Shown here piece after piece: positions 1 to 9,154 of a stretch of DNA of 64,000 nt; position 1 is the stretch's first letter, and the number at the start of each line of letters is the position of its first letter. The notes beneath the pieces are model-generated. The model had not been told where the DNA came from and did no database searches. It saw only the letters and a program-made list of their open reading frames with translations. The stretch is from the NCBI GenBank assembly GCA_017590115.1, contig JAGGNK010007559.1:5292020-5356019 (forward strand), read 5' to 3'. The DNA comes from Montifringilla adamsi (Eukaryota > Chordata > Aves > Passeriformes > Passeridae). The position numbers were made by a program, and so were the translations under genes.

Positions 1-1029
1 AGGTGATGCTCACCTCTGGCAGATCCAGCTGCCACATGTTCAGCTGTCACTGCTGCTCCTCTGTGGCCATGATCCTGCTCATCCCTAGTCCCTAGAATTT
101 ACCATTGAAAATAGTTTTATCAAATAACATGATGATGACTGCTGAAGAAAATGGCAATGTATTTTCAAAAATTAACTGAAAAATACATATTTTTATGCTT
201 CATCCTTTGATTTCCCTGCACTCTACTGAGCAGCTACCCTCTTCATTTGAGTTTTGTTGAGTTTATGGACACACAGGAGTAGCTGTACCTGCCTCTCACA
301 ACACAACTGGCTTATCCCAAAGGATGGAAGGTGTCCGTTCCAGATGTAAGACTCATATTCAGCAACACAGCTTTTTCACCATGAGCAGAGTCAGGGAAAA
401 CAGCACTAGAACCCACAGATCTCATGGCTTTCAGATCAAAATATCACACCTTTGAGCTGGTTTTGCTCTAAAACTGAAAAAAACCCCAATGGCTCAAATT
501 CGATTTAAAAGGTGAAAAAAGTGACACTAATCATATATGTTTACACCCAAGATGAATCTCAAAAACTTGCAATGTTCTAAATTTTACAGTGCTGGAGAAT
601 ACAGCATGTTGACAAAGTACTTAGGTATTTATAACCCTGCTCCAAAAGAGAAATTTTTTTTAAAAAAAATCACCTTTCTGGACTTACAGAGGAAAGACAA
701 GTATTTATAAAGACGAATTATCTTATTTTAAATTCAATGTGCTAAATTATTTAGCATGGTGTGCTGTTTAGCAGAACTTTCTGTTCCCAAAGAAAAAGAC
801 CAATGTCTAATCAAAGTTGCCCACCTGGAAAATTGTGGTGCTTGTTCAGTGTTATCAGAATAGGTTCATTTACTATAGAGGCATTGTAAAAAATAGTCCT
901 GTGTATAAAACATTATCCTGATATGGGATTACTCTTGTAAGCAGCCATTCATTTTACAGCATCGTATCCTTAGAGCACTGAGTTCTTTTACAGGAATGGC
1001 AGTGAGCACTGCACCCTAATCACAGAGCT
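1..1029. other. Non-coding AT-rich stretch
   Basis: I see no gene here. All frames are broken by frequent stops and nothing resembles a known repeat. A short T8-A8 self-complementary run lies near 652-668. There is no CpG cluster or convincing promoter. Confidence 0.6.
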
Positions 1030-1865
1030 CCTTGGGATAATCATAGCTTAAATCCCAGCAGAGCTGACCAAGCTCCACCTCTTAATACCTGGAATTCAAA
1101 GGTGTTATGTATGAGGGGAGCTCAAGAAGATTTTGAAATTCCAGCTTTGAACTGGGGTCCAGTTCACTGTCTCTGCAGTGTGCATTCCATCTGTCCAGAG
1201 ACACCTTCCCTGGGATTCCTATGCCTTTGTTCTGAGGGTGGGGCCAGCTGCAGCTCAGGGTCTGCATACTCACCACTCAGCTCTTTGCAAATCCCAATAA
1301 AACCTAAAGGAGCCAAAGTCCTGCAGCAGCTGGGCAGGAGGGGACAGAGGCAGTGATAAAAGGGAAACAAAGGGGTTTAATAACTGTGGGATCCTTGCAG
1401 AGTCAATAGCCAGCAGTAACCACCAAACAAGGCACTGTCCTTTTCCTGCTCAGCCCTGCCTGAGCACACAAGGCAGCAATCACCCAGAGCAGGACACTGT
1501 AAAAATTGAATCCCCCAGTTGTGCCTGCAGGGGAAAGAAAACCCACACTTCCCAACACGAACATCCAACAAACTCCATTACTAATGCTCCTTACCCAAGG
1601 AAGGGAGTCAGACAGGAGTCCTTAGGGTACCAGTGCAGTCTTTATTCACAGATGCCCCGCTCTGTATTTAATGAGCATGAAATAACTGAAGGTGTGGTAT
1701 TCACATGCCCTCTGAACAGAGACAAGCTGTGAGACAAGCAGAGAAGAAGGAAAAACATAATTCTTATCTCTGTGCTGTGCTGAAGTGGAATGCAATATAG
1801 AGATTATTTACCCGAAGTGAGGATGTTTTGTTCCCTTGGCCTGTCAGGGCCAAGAGCTGTGTGTG
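1030..1865 (-). mobile_element. Candidate minus-strand LTR-like block
   Basis: This block is richer in G and C than its flanks and carries no long open frame. Read on the minus strand, a TATA-like attaaata (about 1656-1663) is followed within about 40 bases by an AATAAA polyadenylation hexamer (about 1639-1644). A CT-rich stretch resembling a U5 region comes next. That order and spacing are what an LTR promoter and poly(A) site would show, and a plus-strand LTR lies directly next to it. I could not find both termini or a target-site duplication, so the boundaries are loose. It could instead be unique sequence with chance signals. No retroviral coding region (gag, pol or env) is visible. Confidence 0.25.
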
Positions 1866-2072
1866 TGTTGGACTGTCACGAGACAGTCACAGGAGAATCG
1901 AGGACAAGTGCAGTTCTGTGCAGTTGTGAGCAAGGGTGAGTGCAAGGCAGATTCACTTTAGATGCAATCTATATAGTATAGAATAATAAAGTAATTATTT
2001 AGCCTTCTGATAAGACAGAGTCCTCCTCGTCATTTTCTCTCCCTCACACACGGCTGAGTTGCCCGTGCAACA
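1866..2072 (+). mobile_element. Endogenous retrovirus LTR (solo or partial)
   Basis: The block begins TGTTG (1866-1870) and ends CAACA (2068-2072), a perfect 5-base terminal inverted repeat with the TG...CA ends of retroviral LTRs. Inside, a TATA-like ctatatagtata (about 1969-1980) leads into an AATAAAG polyadenylation signal (about 1985-1991). A pyrimidine-rich U5-like tail follows. The sequence after the poly(A) signal matches a type I recognise as common in passerine LTRs, though I cannot name the subfamily. At 207 bases it is short for an LTR, so the 5' side may be deleted. The flanks (gtgtg before, atatg after) give only a weak target-site match. Near the 5' end, gactgtc (1871-1877) and gacagtc (1882-1888) form a perfect hairpin with a 4-base loop. 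No internal retroviral genes adjoin it. Confidence 0.65.
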
Positions 2073-5000
2073 ATATGAAGGAACAAGGAATGAATTGAGG
2101 GAGTGATCATTGTTAGGCAATTAGACAAAGCTCTTGAAACCTGACATCCTACATCCTTAGACAAACATGGTAAAGAGAGTATTCATGTCATCTGTTGGGC
2201 AGAAATAGTGATATAAGACAGATTAAATACAGTTTCATATTAGAAGGGACTTATTTTACTAATAGCATGAAAAGCAAACAAAATTAAAATTAATGCCAGC
2301 ACATTTTGCTCTCCCATATGCTTTTCCATCTCTCTATTTCACATGGCACCATAAATGGTTCAGATTGCTTGCCTACAAGTAATGAGCCATGGAGTAGAAT
2401 CTTAGCAGATACCTAACGAGATGCACTTCTCTAATTGACTTCACTGTTGGAGTGATTAATGAGATCCAACTTCTCTTCTTGATGTGAAATGTGTCCAAGT
2501 TTTTCCAAGCATCGTACGAACATCTTCCCCATGAATGCCTGTGTGCAGTGAGAGCAAATTTGGAAGATGAAATACATAGTCTGTTTTAGAAGAGAGAACA
2601 TCTGCATAAATGTCCTTGTGAATTTCAAGGTGACGTGAGTCTTCACTTTTTTTATGACACATTTTTGTCATTGTTATCATTAGCGATGGCTGGAGCTGAC
2701 ATTCTTATTAGTAACTTTTCAAAATAATTCTCAAGAAACTAGTGAGGGGAGAGTAAGTCAAACAGGCTGGTATTCAAACAGTCTCACTGGACAAACCTCT
2801 CATAATTGCAAAATTCTGATGACACAACAAACGTCTGTCCACATTTTCCACATTCTGACGATGATCCCACAAAGGAAAATCAAAAGAAACAGCTTAGGTC
2901 TGCAGGACGCAACAAGGGAAAGACCAGAATAACCCAGAATGTGAAGGCAGACGTAAATATGTAAAAAAGCTGAAGGAAGTGGCATAATAAATGGAGCACA
3001 ACCAGAATTTTAGCATGAACTACTACACACAGCTTTCCAAAAACATTTTTATCTGCTCCTAAAGGCAGGGAAGTCTAAAACTGGGACTCTGGCTATGGCG
3101 AAAGAGCCCCATGAGCAGTTCCTGCCTAACAGTCTCTGCACTTGAGTGCAGTGATGCTGCATTGTAAGGATTGACTCAAACGTAGACTCTGTTTCAGGGA
3201 ATTCATAATTTATGACAAAATGCAGTAGCTTGATACCAGATAAACAGGTCAGGAGATGGACAAATATGGATTCATGTGTTTGATAATTAGTGCAGTTTCA
3301 GTTGCACACCAGAATAGTGGGAGGTGGGGGGTGCACAGATAGTGATTTTCTCCAGCCTTTCCATTCTGGAGTTTACCAAAGGAATGCTGCTCTTCCAGAT
3401 TCAGATTTTTAACTGAATTTCTCTTTTCCAACCAATTTGAAGCATAATTTTTCATTGTGAATGAGGTGCAACAGCAGTCAAGTGAAAATAGTGACCAGTA
3501 GCCACAGTAAGTCATGACTGGGGAATAATTAACTTATCTGATACCATTAAACATGGTATCTGGCAAAGAAGTGTGACACAACTAAAGAGTGGAAAAATTC
3601 ACATTTAGCATAATTATTGATGATCACTTCAAGTGGAATTTATTATTAAGGCATATACAGCAAGGACATGGATCAAGGAACTTCCTCATCCTAAATAAAT
3701 TATTTCTTCACTCAGACCATTGCTCTGCAGAACATTCTCTAAGTCCCCCAACCACCCAATAAGGTACTGCCTTACCAAATATCCATCTCATCCGTGCCTG
3801 CAGATTTCTTTAAGTCACCACTAAAATTGGTATTTCTTGTAATGTCTAATGGAACTTCTAAATCACTTAGGGACAAACTACAGTTTCCAAGAAACAGAAC
3901 CAACACTGTATTTTAGAGAACCATAGGTCAGAAGGTAGCACCAAGACTTACCCCAGCCTAGTTCATACAGTGGATGCTTTCAGAGATCAAGAACATAGAG
4001 GTAACATATATTATTGTGTCAGAATTTTAAAATCAGAGTGTCATTCGTAGCCCAGCTTTGGTTGGTTTTATTCACACATTAACACCAACTGATCTAACAT
4101 CAAATACTACCTGCACATTGCAAAACAGAGCTTCCTTTAGAGCAGCAGAGTCTTGCCTCAACTGTTCCTGGACTTGTGCTTTGCATTGTGGTTCTGCTGA
4201 GGCAAAATAAGAACAACATTACCTGATTTAAATGGACCCTACACTTATTTAGTACTACTGCAAGTACCTGTGCTTTTAGTTACACAGGTCCCCAGGAATG
4301 CCAGTGAAGAACAGACAGAATAAGGACACAGGTGGTTTATATCTGTGGATGCTGACAGGACTGGTCAGCACAAATATCATGCTCAACAACCATCAAAATG
4401 CAAATACTGGAAAAAGTCCTTAAGAACAGCTTATTACCATTGCTGACCTCCCTGGGAACACTGTTGTGCCAAGAGCTTCCAACAGACTGAAATGTGGAGA
4501 CATAATTGGCTCAATAAAAGCTGAGTTTAGGGCTGTAACAAGAAAAAAAAATGTTGTTTAGGTGCTAATTGATCCTATAAAAGTACACGGAGGAGTGAAT
4601 TGTGTCATTAAATTGCTACACAGTTGGTTTTTTTTTAGCTCCATGCTCAAAAAAAAAAAAAAGAGTTGAGCATACAGTGCATTATTAGAAACAATTTCTC
4701 CTTTTCATAACAAAAAAATCAGTATCTTACCACCCTGCCATTCCAGGCCAGTGGGACTTTGTGATGACTCCTTTTAGGCTCACACTGCAAACACCCAATA
4801 AAGCTGCTAAGCCATAACAGGAGCTTTCAGCAACCTCACAGGAAAACCAAATAGGGTGTATTGTTGGGTCTAATTCCAGATTTGAATATAGATGCATTCA
4901 GCTTTCTCCATTTAAGCACATTGCAAATAGAGGCAAATACCAATACCTGAAAAATTCATTCCTCTGTGCCGCTCTGGGAATATTTTGACTTTTGCTCCTT

Positions 5001-5332
5001 GGGCACAGACATGTTGCTGCTCTCTCTGCTCAAGTTAATAATGCATTGAATGAGTGGTACAAGAAAGGAATAATTGTGCATTTCTGTGCTTTCATATTTG
5101 TTTGTTCTGCAAAGCCTTTTGTTCTAATATTTATAAGGTTCCACAGTAAAATATGTTTTACAGGGAAGCATTTAGTAGATACCAGACTTTTGTGAGTAAA
5201 TTTCAGAATTAAGTTATTACATAATTTCAGAAATGACTTAAAAATATAAGCAATCTGTTAATGTTAGGCTCACAGGAATTTCTTGGGCTAATTACTCATT
5301 ATTTAAAAAGAGACAAAACCAAAAGCCCTTTT
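2073..5332. other. Non-coding stretch, no gene recognised
   Basis: Only short open frames occur (up to 88 codons, minus strand 3249-3515), and none has a recognisable product. There is a poly(A) run near 4649-4662 inside a small hairpin. Nothing suggests exons or structured RNA. Confidence 0.55.
4643..4673. repeat. Hairpin enclosing a poly(A) run
   Basis: The arms atgctcaa (4643-4650) and ttgagcat (4666-4673) are perfect reverse complements. They enclose an A-rich loop of about 15 bases. A T-run lies just upstream (about 4628-4636) and could also pair with the loop. It is probably a chance or slippage-derived structure; no function is indicated. Confidence 0.5.
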
Positions 5333-5450
5333 GAGGGTTGGATGGGTCACTGAGCAATCTGGTCTAGTGGAAAGTGTCCCAGCCCATGGCAGGGGTTGGA
5401 GCAAGAAGGTCTTAAGGTCCCTTGCAACCCAAACCATTATATGATTCTTC
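5333..5450 (+). mobile_element. CR1: CR1 LINE fragment, 3' end, plus orientation
   Basis: This matches the last part of the avian CR1 non-LTR retrotransposon. In order it shows the gagggttggatggg block, the ctggtctagtggaa block (with mutations), the agcccatggcagggg block and the aaggtccctt-caacccaaaccat block. It ends in a decayed copy of the CR1 terminal microsatellite (atgattcttc). Only the 3' untranslated tail remains, typical of 5'-truncated CR1 copies, so no reverse-transcriptase reading frame is present. A second CR1 fragment in the opposite orientation lies about 600 bases downstream. Confidence 0.93.
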
Positions 5451-6043
5451 AATAAAGAACTTCTATTTCTCCTCTCTTCCTTTTCTAATATTTTTACCCA
5501 TTAAACATGGTAAAATAAATCTTGAAATACTATTCAATGTGTTTGTTTTTATTTGGGTTAGAGCAGTGGGAAGACATTTACATCAACCCTCTTTTGTATT
5601 AGACCTGAACAGGCAAAATTCCTGATCCTATCAGCTAAACCAGTAAATCTTCCCCATACAGACAGACAGTACCTAATTCCACGAGTAAAGGGGAAAGGAC
5701 CTGATTCATGCCAGATGCTGAATGTCTGAAGTAGTTCCAGCATGATGTGTGACATGGGTAACTCACAGGGGGGCTGGGCAGAATTGCCACCTAAAATTGA
5801 TGATGTTGTCGAATCTCAGCTCTAGGTGCAGCAGCTCCCAGTTCCCACTAATCTTGTTATAAGATCAAAACCACACACCAAATGGCCCCTAGACTGCTTG
5901 TGGCTCCCAATACATCTGCTGCAATCCACGCCTTTTAATTCCAGTAGCAACTAGGCCATGGTGGGCATTTCATCCTGTATAAGCAAGCACAACTTCAGGA
6001 CAGTGAGGTTAGACCCCAAGCCTTTCTCTTGCCACCACCAGAT
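5451..6043. other. Spacer between two inverted CR1 fragments
   Basis: Unique-looking sequence with no gene. It would form the loop if the flanking inverted CR1 fragments paired in a transcript. Confidence 0.5.
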
Positions 6044-6470
6044 ATCATAGAGTGATATGGTTCAGGTTGGAAGGGACCTCAAAGTGCAGCTCATTCCACC
6101 CCATCCCGTGGGCAGGGACACCTTCCACTATCCCAGGTTGCTCCAAGCCCTGTCCAACCTGGCCTTGGACACTTCCAGGGATCCAGGAGCAGCCACAGTT
6201 TCTCCAGGCACCCTGTGCCAGGGCCTCCCCACCCTCACACGGAGCAATTCTTCCCCAGTGTCCCATCTAACCTTGCCCTCTGCCAGTGGGAAGCCATTCA
6301 CCTTCATCCTGACACTCCAAGCCCTTGTAAGAGTCGTTCCCCATCTCGTAGCTCCCTCAGGTACTGAAAGGCCAAAATTAGGTCACCTCAAAGCCATCTC
6401 TTTTCCAAGCTGAACAATCCCAATTCTCTTAGCCTTTCCTCATAGGAGAAGTGTTCCATCCCTCCAATCA
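6044..6470 (-). mobile_element. CR1: CR1 LINE fragment, minus orientation
   Basis: On the plus strand this begins with the reverse complement of the CR1 tail (atcatagagtgatatggttc), followed by ggttggaagggacct. It then runs through the cacctt-ccactatcccaggttgctccaa and tccaacctggccttgg blocks and further into the element, ending near the ccatccctcc block at about 6465. At about 427 bases it is the longest CR1 copy in the window. The open frames on both strands here, including a 118-codon plus-strand frame at 6057-6413, are antisense or untranslated CR1 sequence and not genes. It is 5'-truncated and carries no intact CR1 protein. Confidence 0.95.
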
Positions 6471-7652
6471 GCTTGGGTTATACATTCCAAATGTCTTTCA
6501 TGAAGAAAACAAACCTTCCCATCTGCACTACAGCTCCTTCAACGATAAATATTCATATATGGTGGCGCATTTTAGCAGGAAAGCATACTGGCACTGTGAT
6601 TAAAAAAACTGAATTTTCTGCATGTTGAGCAAAGAGCTTAATGCCTTGATTTAGAAATATGCATCTAGTTAAATCCAGGCTTATAGGTCTTCCTTGTACT
6701 GATGGATTTAAGTATGTGCTTAAGTGCTTTTCTGAAGTAGAGCTTAACAGATGGAAAACCTTTTGAAACACGAAGACTGAAAATCAAAAAGCCCAGAAAG
6801 ATGGCTACTTAAATCTTCATGTAATCCTATTTGCTCAAATATTTACAAGATTCCTTTTCTGTCAACAAATAAAAATATCATTATTTTAATAACTATAGAG
6901 AACAGGTTAAACAGATAAAGGAATGGACTAGGGAAAATTAATTTTATAAATTCCATGTGCTTGCAAATCCTTTTTCCCCCTCACCACTTGACCCCAGAAG
7001 CCACTACCAGATAGTCTCTGCTCTACACCTCCACATGTCTCAGTAGGAATAAATACCTATTCACTTCATGATAACTTGTTCAAGCTGATCTATCAGAAGA
7101 GGAGACAGAGAATAGAGAAGAAAAAGAAGCTGTTATTTAAAAATCAAAACTGTGCTGCCAAAGGGTAAGAAAAGACCAAACACGTCACAGAGCTTCTGTG
7201 ACAACTGAACGTATCTGAGTAAACGATACAGCAATTTAGAATAAAGCTGGAAAGAATGTGATGTGTGGAATTAATGAAGTGTATGACAGGGAGGGAATCT
7301 GAGGTAAAAACCTCAATTGCTAATGCATTTACAAAGTTAGAAATACACAAAACAAGTATTTCATCAATCCAGGTATCATTAATAGTGGGGAAAAAAAAAA
7401 AGAAAAAAGGTGTTTGGACAGATTTACAGTTACTACCTATCATTTCAGAAATAAATAAAGCTCCTTCATTTGATTAAGCAAAACCCATGTGCAGAATAGG
7501 AGCATCACCTGAGAGTGACCTACGAGGCTGAGGAGAAAAATGCTCAGGTGTGTTATTGCTGACATAACTGATCACTCTGGTCAGGAAATGCACAGGTCTG
7601 GGAGGAGAACACGAGCACTGGGAAGGAGGAGTTTGGGGGCCAGAGAACAAGC
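6471..7652. other. Non-coding stretch, no gene recognised
   Basis: AT-rich sequence with short open frames only (99 codons or fewer). It contains a small A-rich run at about 7388-7406. Nothing supports an exon or RNA gene. Confidence 0.55.
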
Positions 7653-7660
7653 CAAAGAAC
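7653..7660 (+). repeat. 5' target-site duplication copy
   Basis: The octamer caaagaac flanks the LTR and is repeated at 8102-8109. The first two bases of the downstream copy probably belong to the LTR end (gaca), leaving aagaac as the duplicated target. Confidence 0.65.
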
Positions 7661-7773
7661 TTGTCGCACTCCCCCGGGAGGGTCGATCCCTAAGCTGTGA
7701 CCTTTGTGGTTATGGCAAGTAGAAGATCGCCTCCCAGCATCCTCTGTTGTTTTATGTCAATGCCTCGTATCCC

Positions 7774-7858
7774 ATTGGCCTGTCCCCTCTGCTCCGCCCC
7801 CACACCCTCTTCCCATTGGTTCCTGTATCTATCCCGCCCATCACTACCCCTATATAAA
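7774..7858 (+). promoter_or_regulatory. LTR RNA polymerase II promoter
   Basis: Two ATTGG (CCAAT-box) sites, two GC-box-like sites and a consensus TATA box lie in the usual order. Initiation would be expected about 25-30 bases after the TATA box, near 7880-7890. The motifs are seen directly; activity today is not shown. Confidence 0.6.
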
Positions 7859-7920
7859 CCCTGTTTTCGGGCCTCCCTGGAGCTGCTGTCCGTGGCACCC
7901 TCACGGTGTTCCCTGCTCAT

Positions 7921-7926
7921 AATAAA
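7921..7926 (+). terminator. LTR polyadenylation signal AATAAA
   Basis: A perfect AATAAA about 63 bases downstream of the TATA box, where an LTR R region would place it. Confidence 0.6.
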
Positions 7927-8101
7927 GGATGAGGCAAAGCTCAGGCGCTGGGCTGGTGCCTGTGTCCCTGAGCTGTCCTCAGGACACTCCTTCAGGAAGG
8001 CCACGGCACCTTCCCACCGCTGGAATGCCGCAGCAGAGGAGAACAGAGGGGTTTGGCAGAGCTCAGCTGCAGAGATTGCCACAGTAAATGCTCAGTGCAG
8101 A

Positions 8102-8109
8102 CAAAGAAC
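8102..8109 (+). repeat. 3' target-site duplication copy
   Basis: This is the second copy of caaagaac, overlapping the terminal CA of the LTR. Paired with 7653-7660 it marks the integration site. Confidence 0.65.
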
Positions 8110-8397
8110 GTTTCAGCAGGAATAAAGCTGTAGATATATTGAGTGATAATATCCCACTTCTCCATTCCCTCTAACTCCCAGACATCTGCTGATATCTATT
8201 ATGGTATTTACATTTATCAGAGTCTTGGCCATGATATCAGAATGTAACAGTGGAAATCATTGCAAGAAAAAATCTTCTCTTGCTGTGAGGGCTGGTGAGT
8301 ACACACTGGTATCTCATTGAATTCCACTGATCTGCTGGAAGCCCAGCATATGCTGGACTCTATTGCTGGAGCAATGTCAGAAATCTGTGACTTCAGG

Positions 8398-8460
8398 ATA
8401 AAATAAATAAATAAATAGAGAACAAAAGCAGCTAAAAGGAAAATAATAATAATAAAAAAA
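8398..8460 (+). repeat. (ATAA)n and (AAT)n microsatellites
   Basis: About five ATAA units occupy 8398-8417. After a short gap, AAT repeats run at 8442-8454 into a 7-base A run. Confidence 0.8.
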
Positions 8461-9133
8461 TTCTTACAAAGGAGTTGCAGCTGTGTTACTGAAGTCCAGG
8501 GCTGGGTGATTATGATTCCTGTCAACAGATTACATGACTGAGTTTTAATAAACTCCCACTCCAAGGGCATAGCAGCCTTGTGTTCACAGCCAGGTAAATT
8601 CTACCTACATCACACCAACAGCATTCCCAGAAAACAAATGCTGGATTTCCCTAATATGAAAAGTTGTCTCATTTCTTTGTTAGGAGAAAGTAACACTGTT
8701 AATTCTAGAAAGACTGATTGTGCTCATGGTATCCACAGCCCACATCCATTCACTTTAAAATAAATGGCATTTATTTTCATAGGAGTCATTCCCGACCCAG
8801 GGAAACGAAATGCCAAGAAGGATGCAAGTTTTCATCTGTATGTTTTATTTGGTATTTTCAAGTTTTTGAGACTTGTGCAATGGTTAAATGATTAATATAT
8901 TTATCCAGCAAAGTCCTGCATTCATTATCAGTTTGTTATCAGCTAGAAAGACAAAAAATGAGACCAAATTTGCAGAAGTGAGCACCTATATTCCACTGTG
9001 GAATTGCTGGTGACCGCAAGCACTCTCAGCATTTACAAAATGAAACCCTCCGTGCTTAAACACAGACATCCTCTTTGTGATGTCAGATGGGTATCTTTGC
9101 CTTTTGTGAAGGCCAGGATCCACAAACAGAATT

Positions 9134-9154
9134 AAAAAAAAAAAAAAAAAAAAA
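9134..9154 (+). repeat. Poly(A) tract, 21 bases
   Basis: An uninterrupted A21. It could be the tail of an old retroposed copy, but the sequence just upstream is not a repeat I recognise and I found no matching target duplication. Confidence 0.8.

Larger units (their letters stand above)
7661..8103 (+). mobile_element. Solo endogenous retrovirus LTR with target-site duplication
   Basis: This 443-base block has a full LTR layout. Promoter elements come first: ATTGG inverted CCAAT boxes at 7774-7778 and 7815-7819, GC boxes at about 7794-7800 and 7833-7839, and the TATA box tatataaa at 7851-7858. Then comes the polyadenylation signal AATAAA at 7921-7926, followed by a GC-rich U5-like region. The octamer caaagaac occurs just before (7653-7660) and again at the end (8102-8109), consistent with an integration target duplication of about 6 bases. 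That length fits ERVK-type (class II) integration by family knowledge. The ends are TTGTC...GACA. No gag, pol or env lies beside it, so it is probably a solo LTR left by LTR-LTR recombination. The 130- and 142-codon frames here are LTR sequence. Retained CpGs suggest a fairly young insertion. Confidence 0.85.

Noticed and set aside
6057..6413. 118-codon plus-strand open frame
   Set aside because: Lies wholly in an antisense CR1 3' region; frames like this recur in many CR1 copies.
7690..8125. 130- and 142-codon frames on opposite strands
   Set aside because: Almost entirely inside the solo LTR; promoter and U5 sequence, not a protein.
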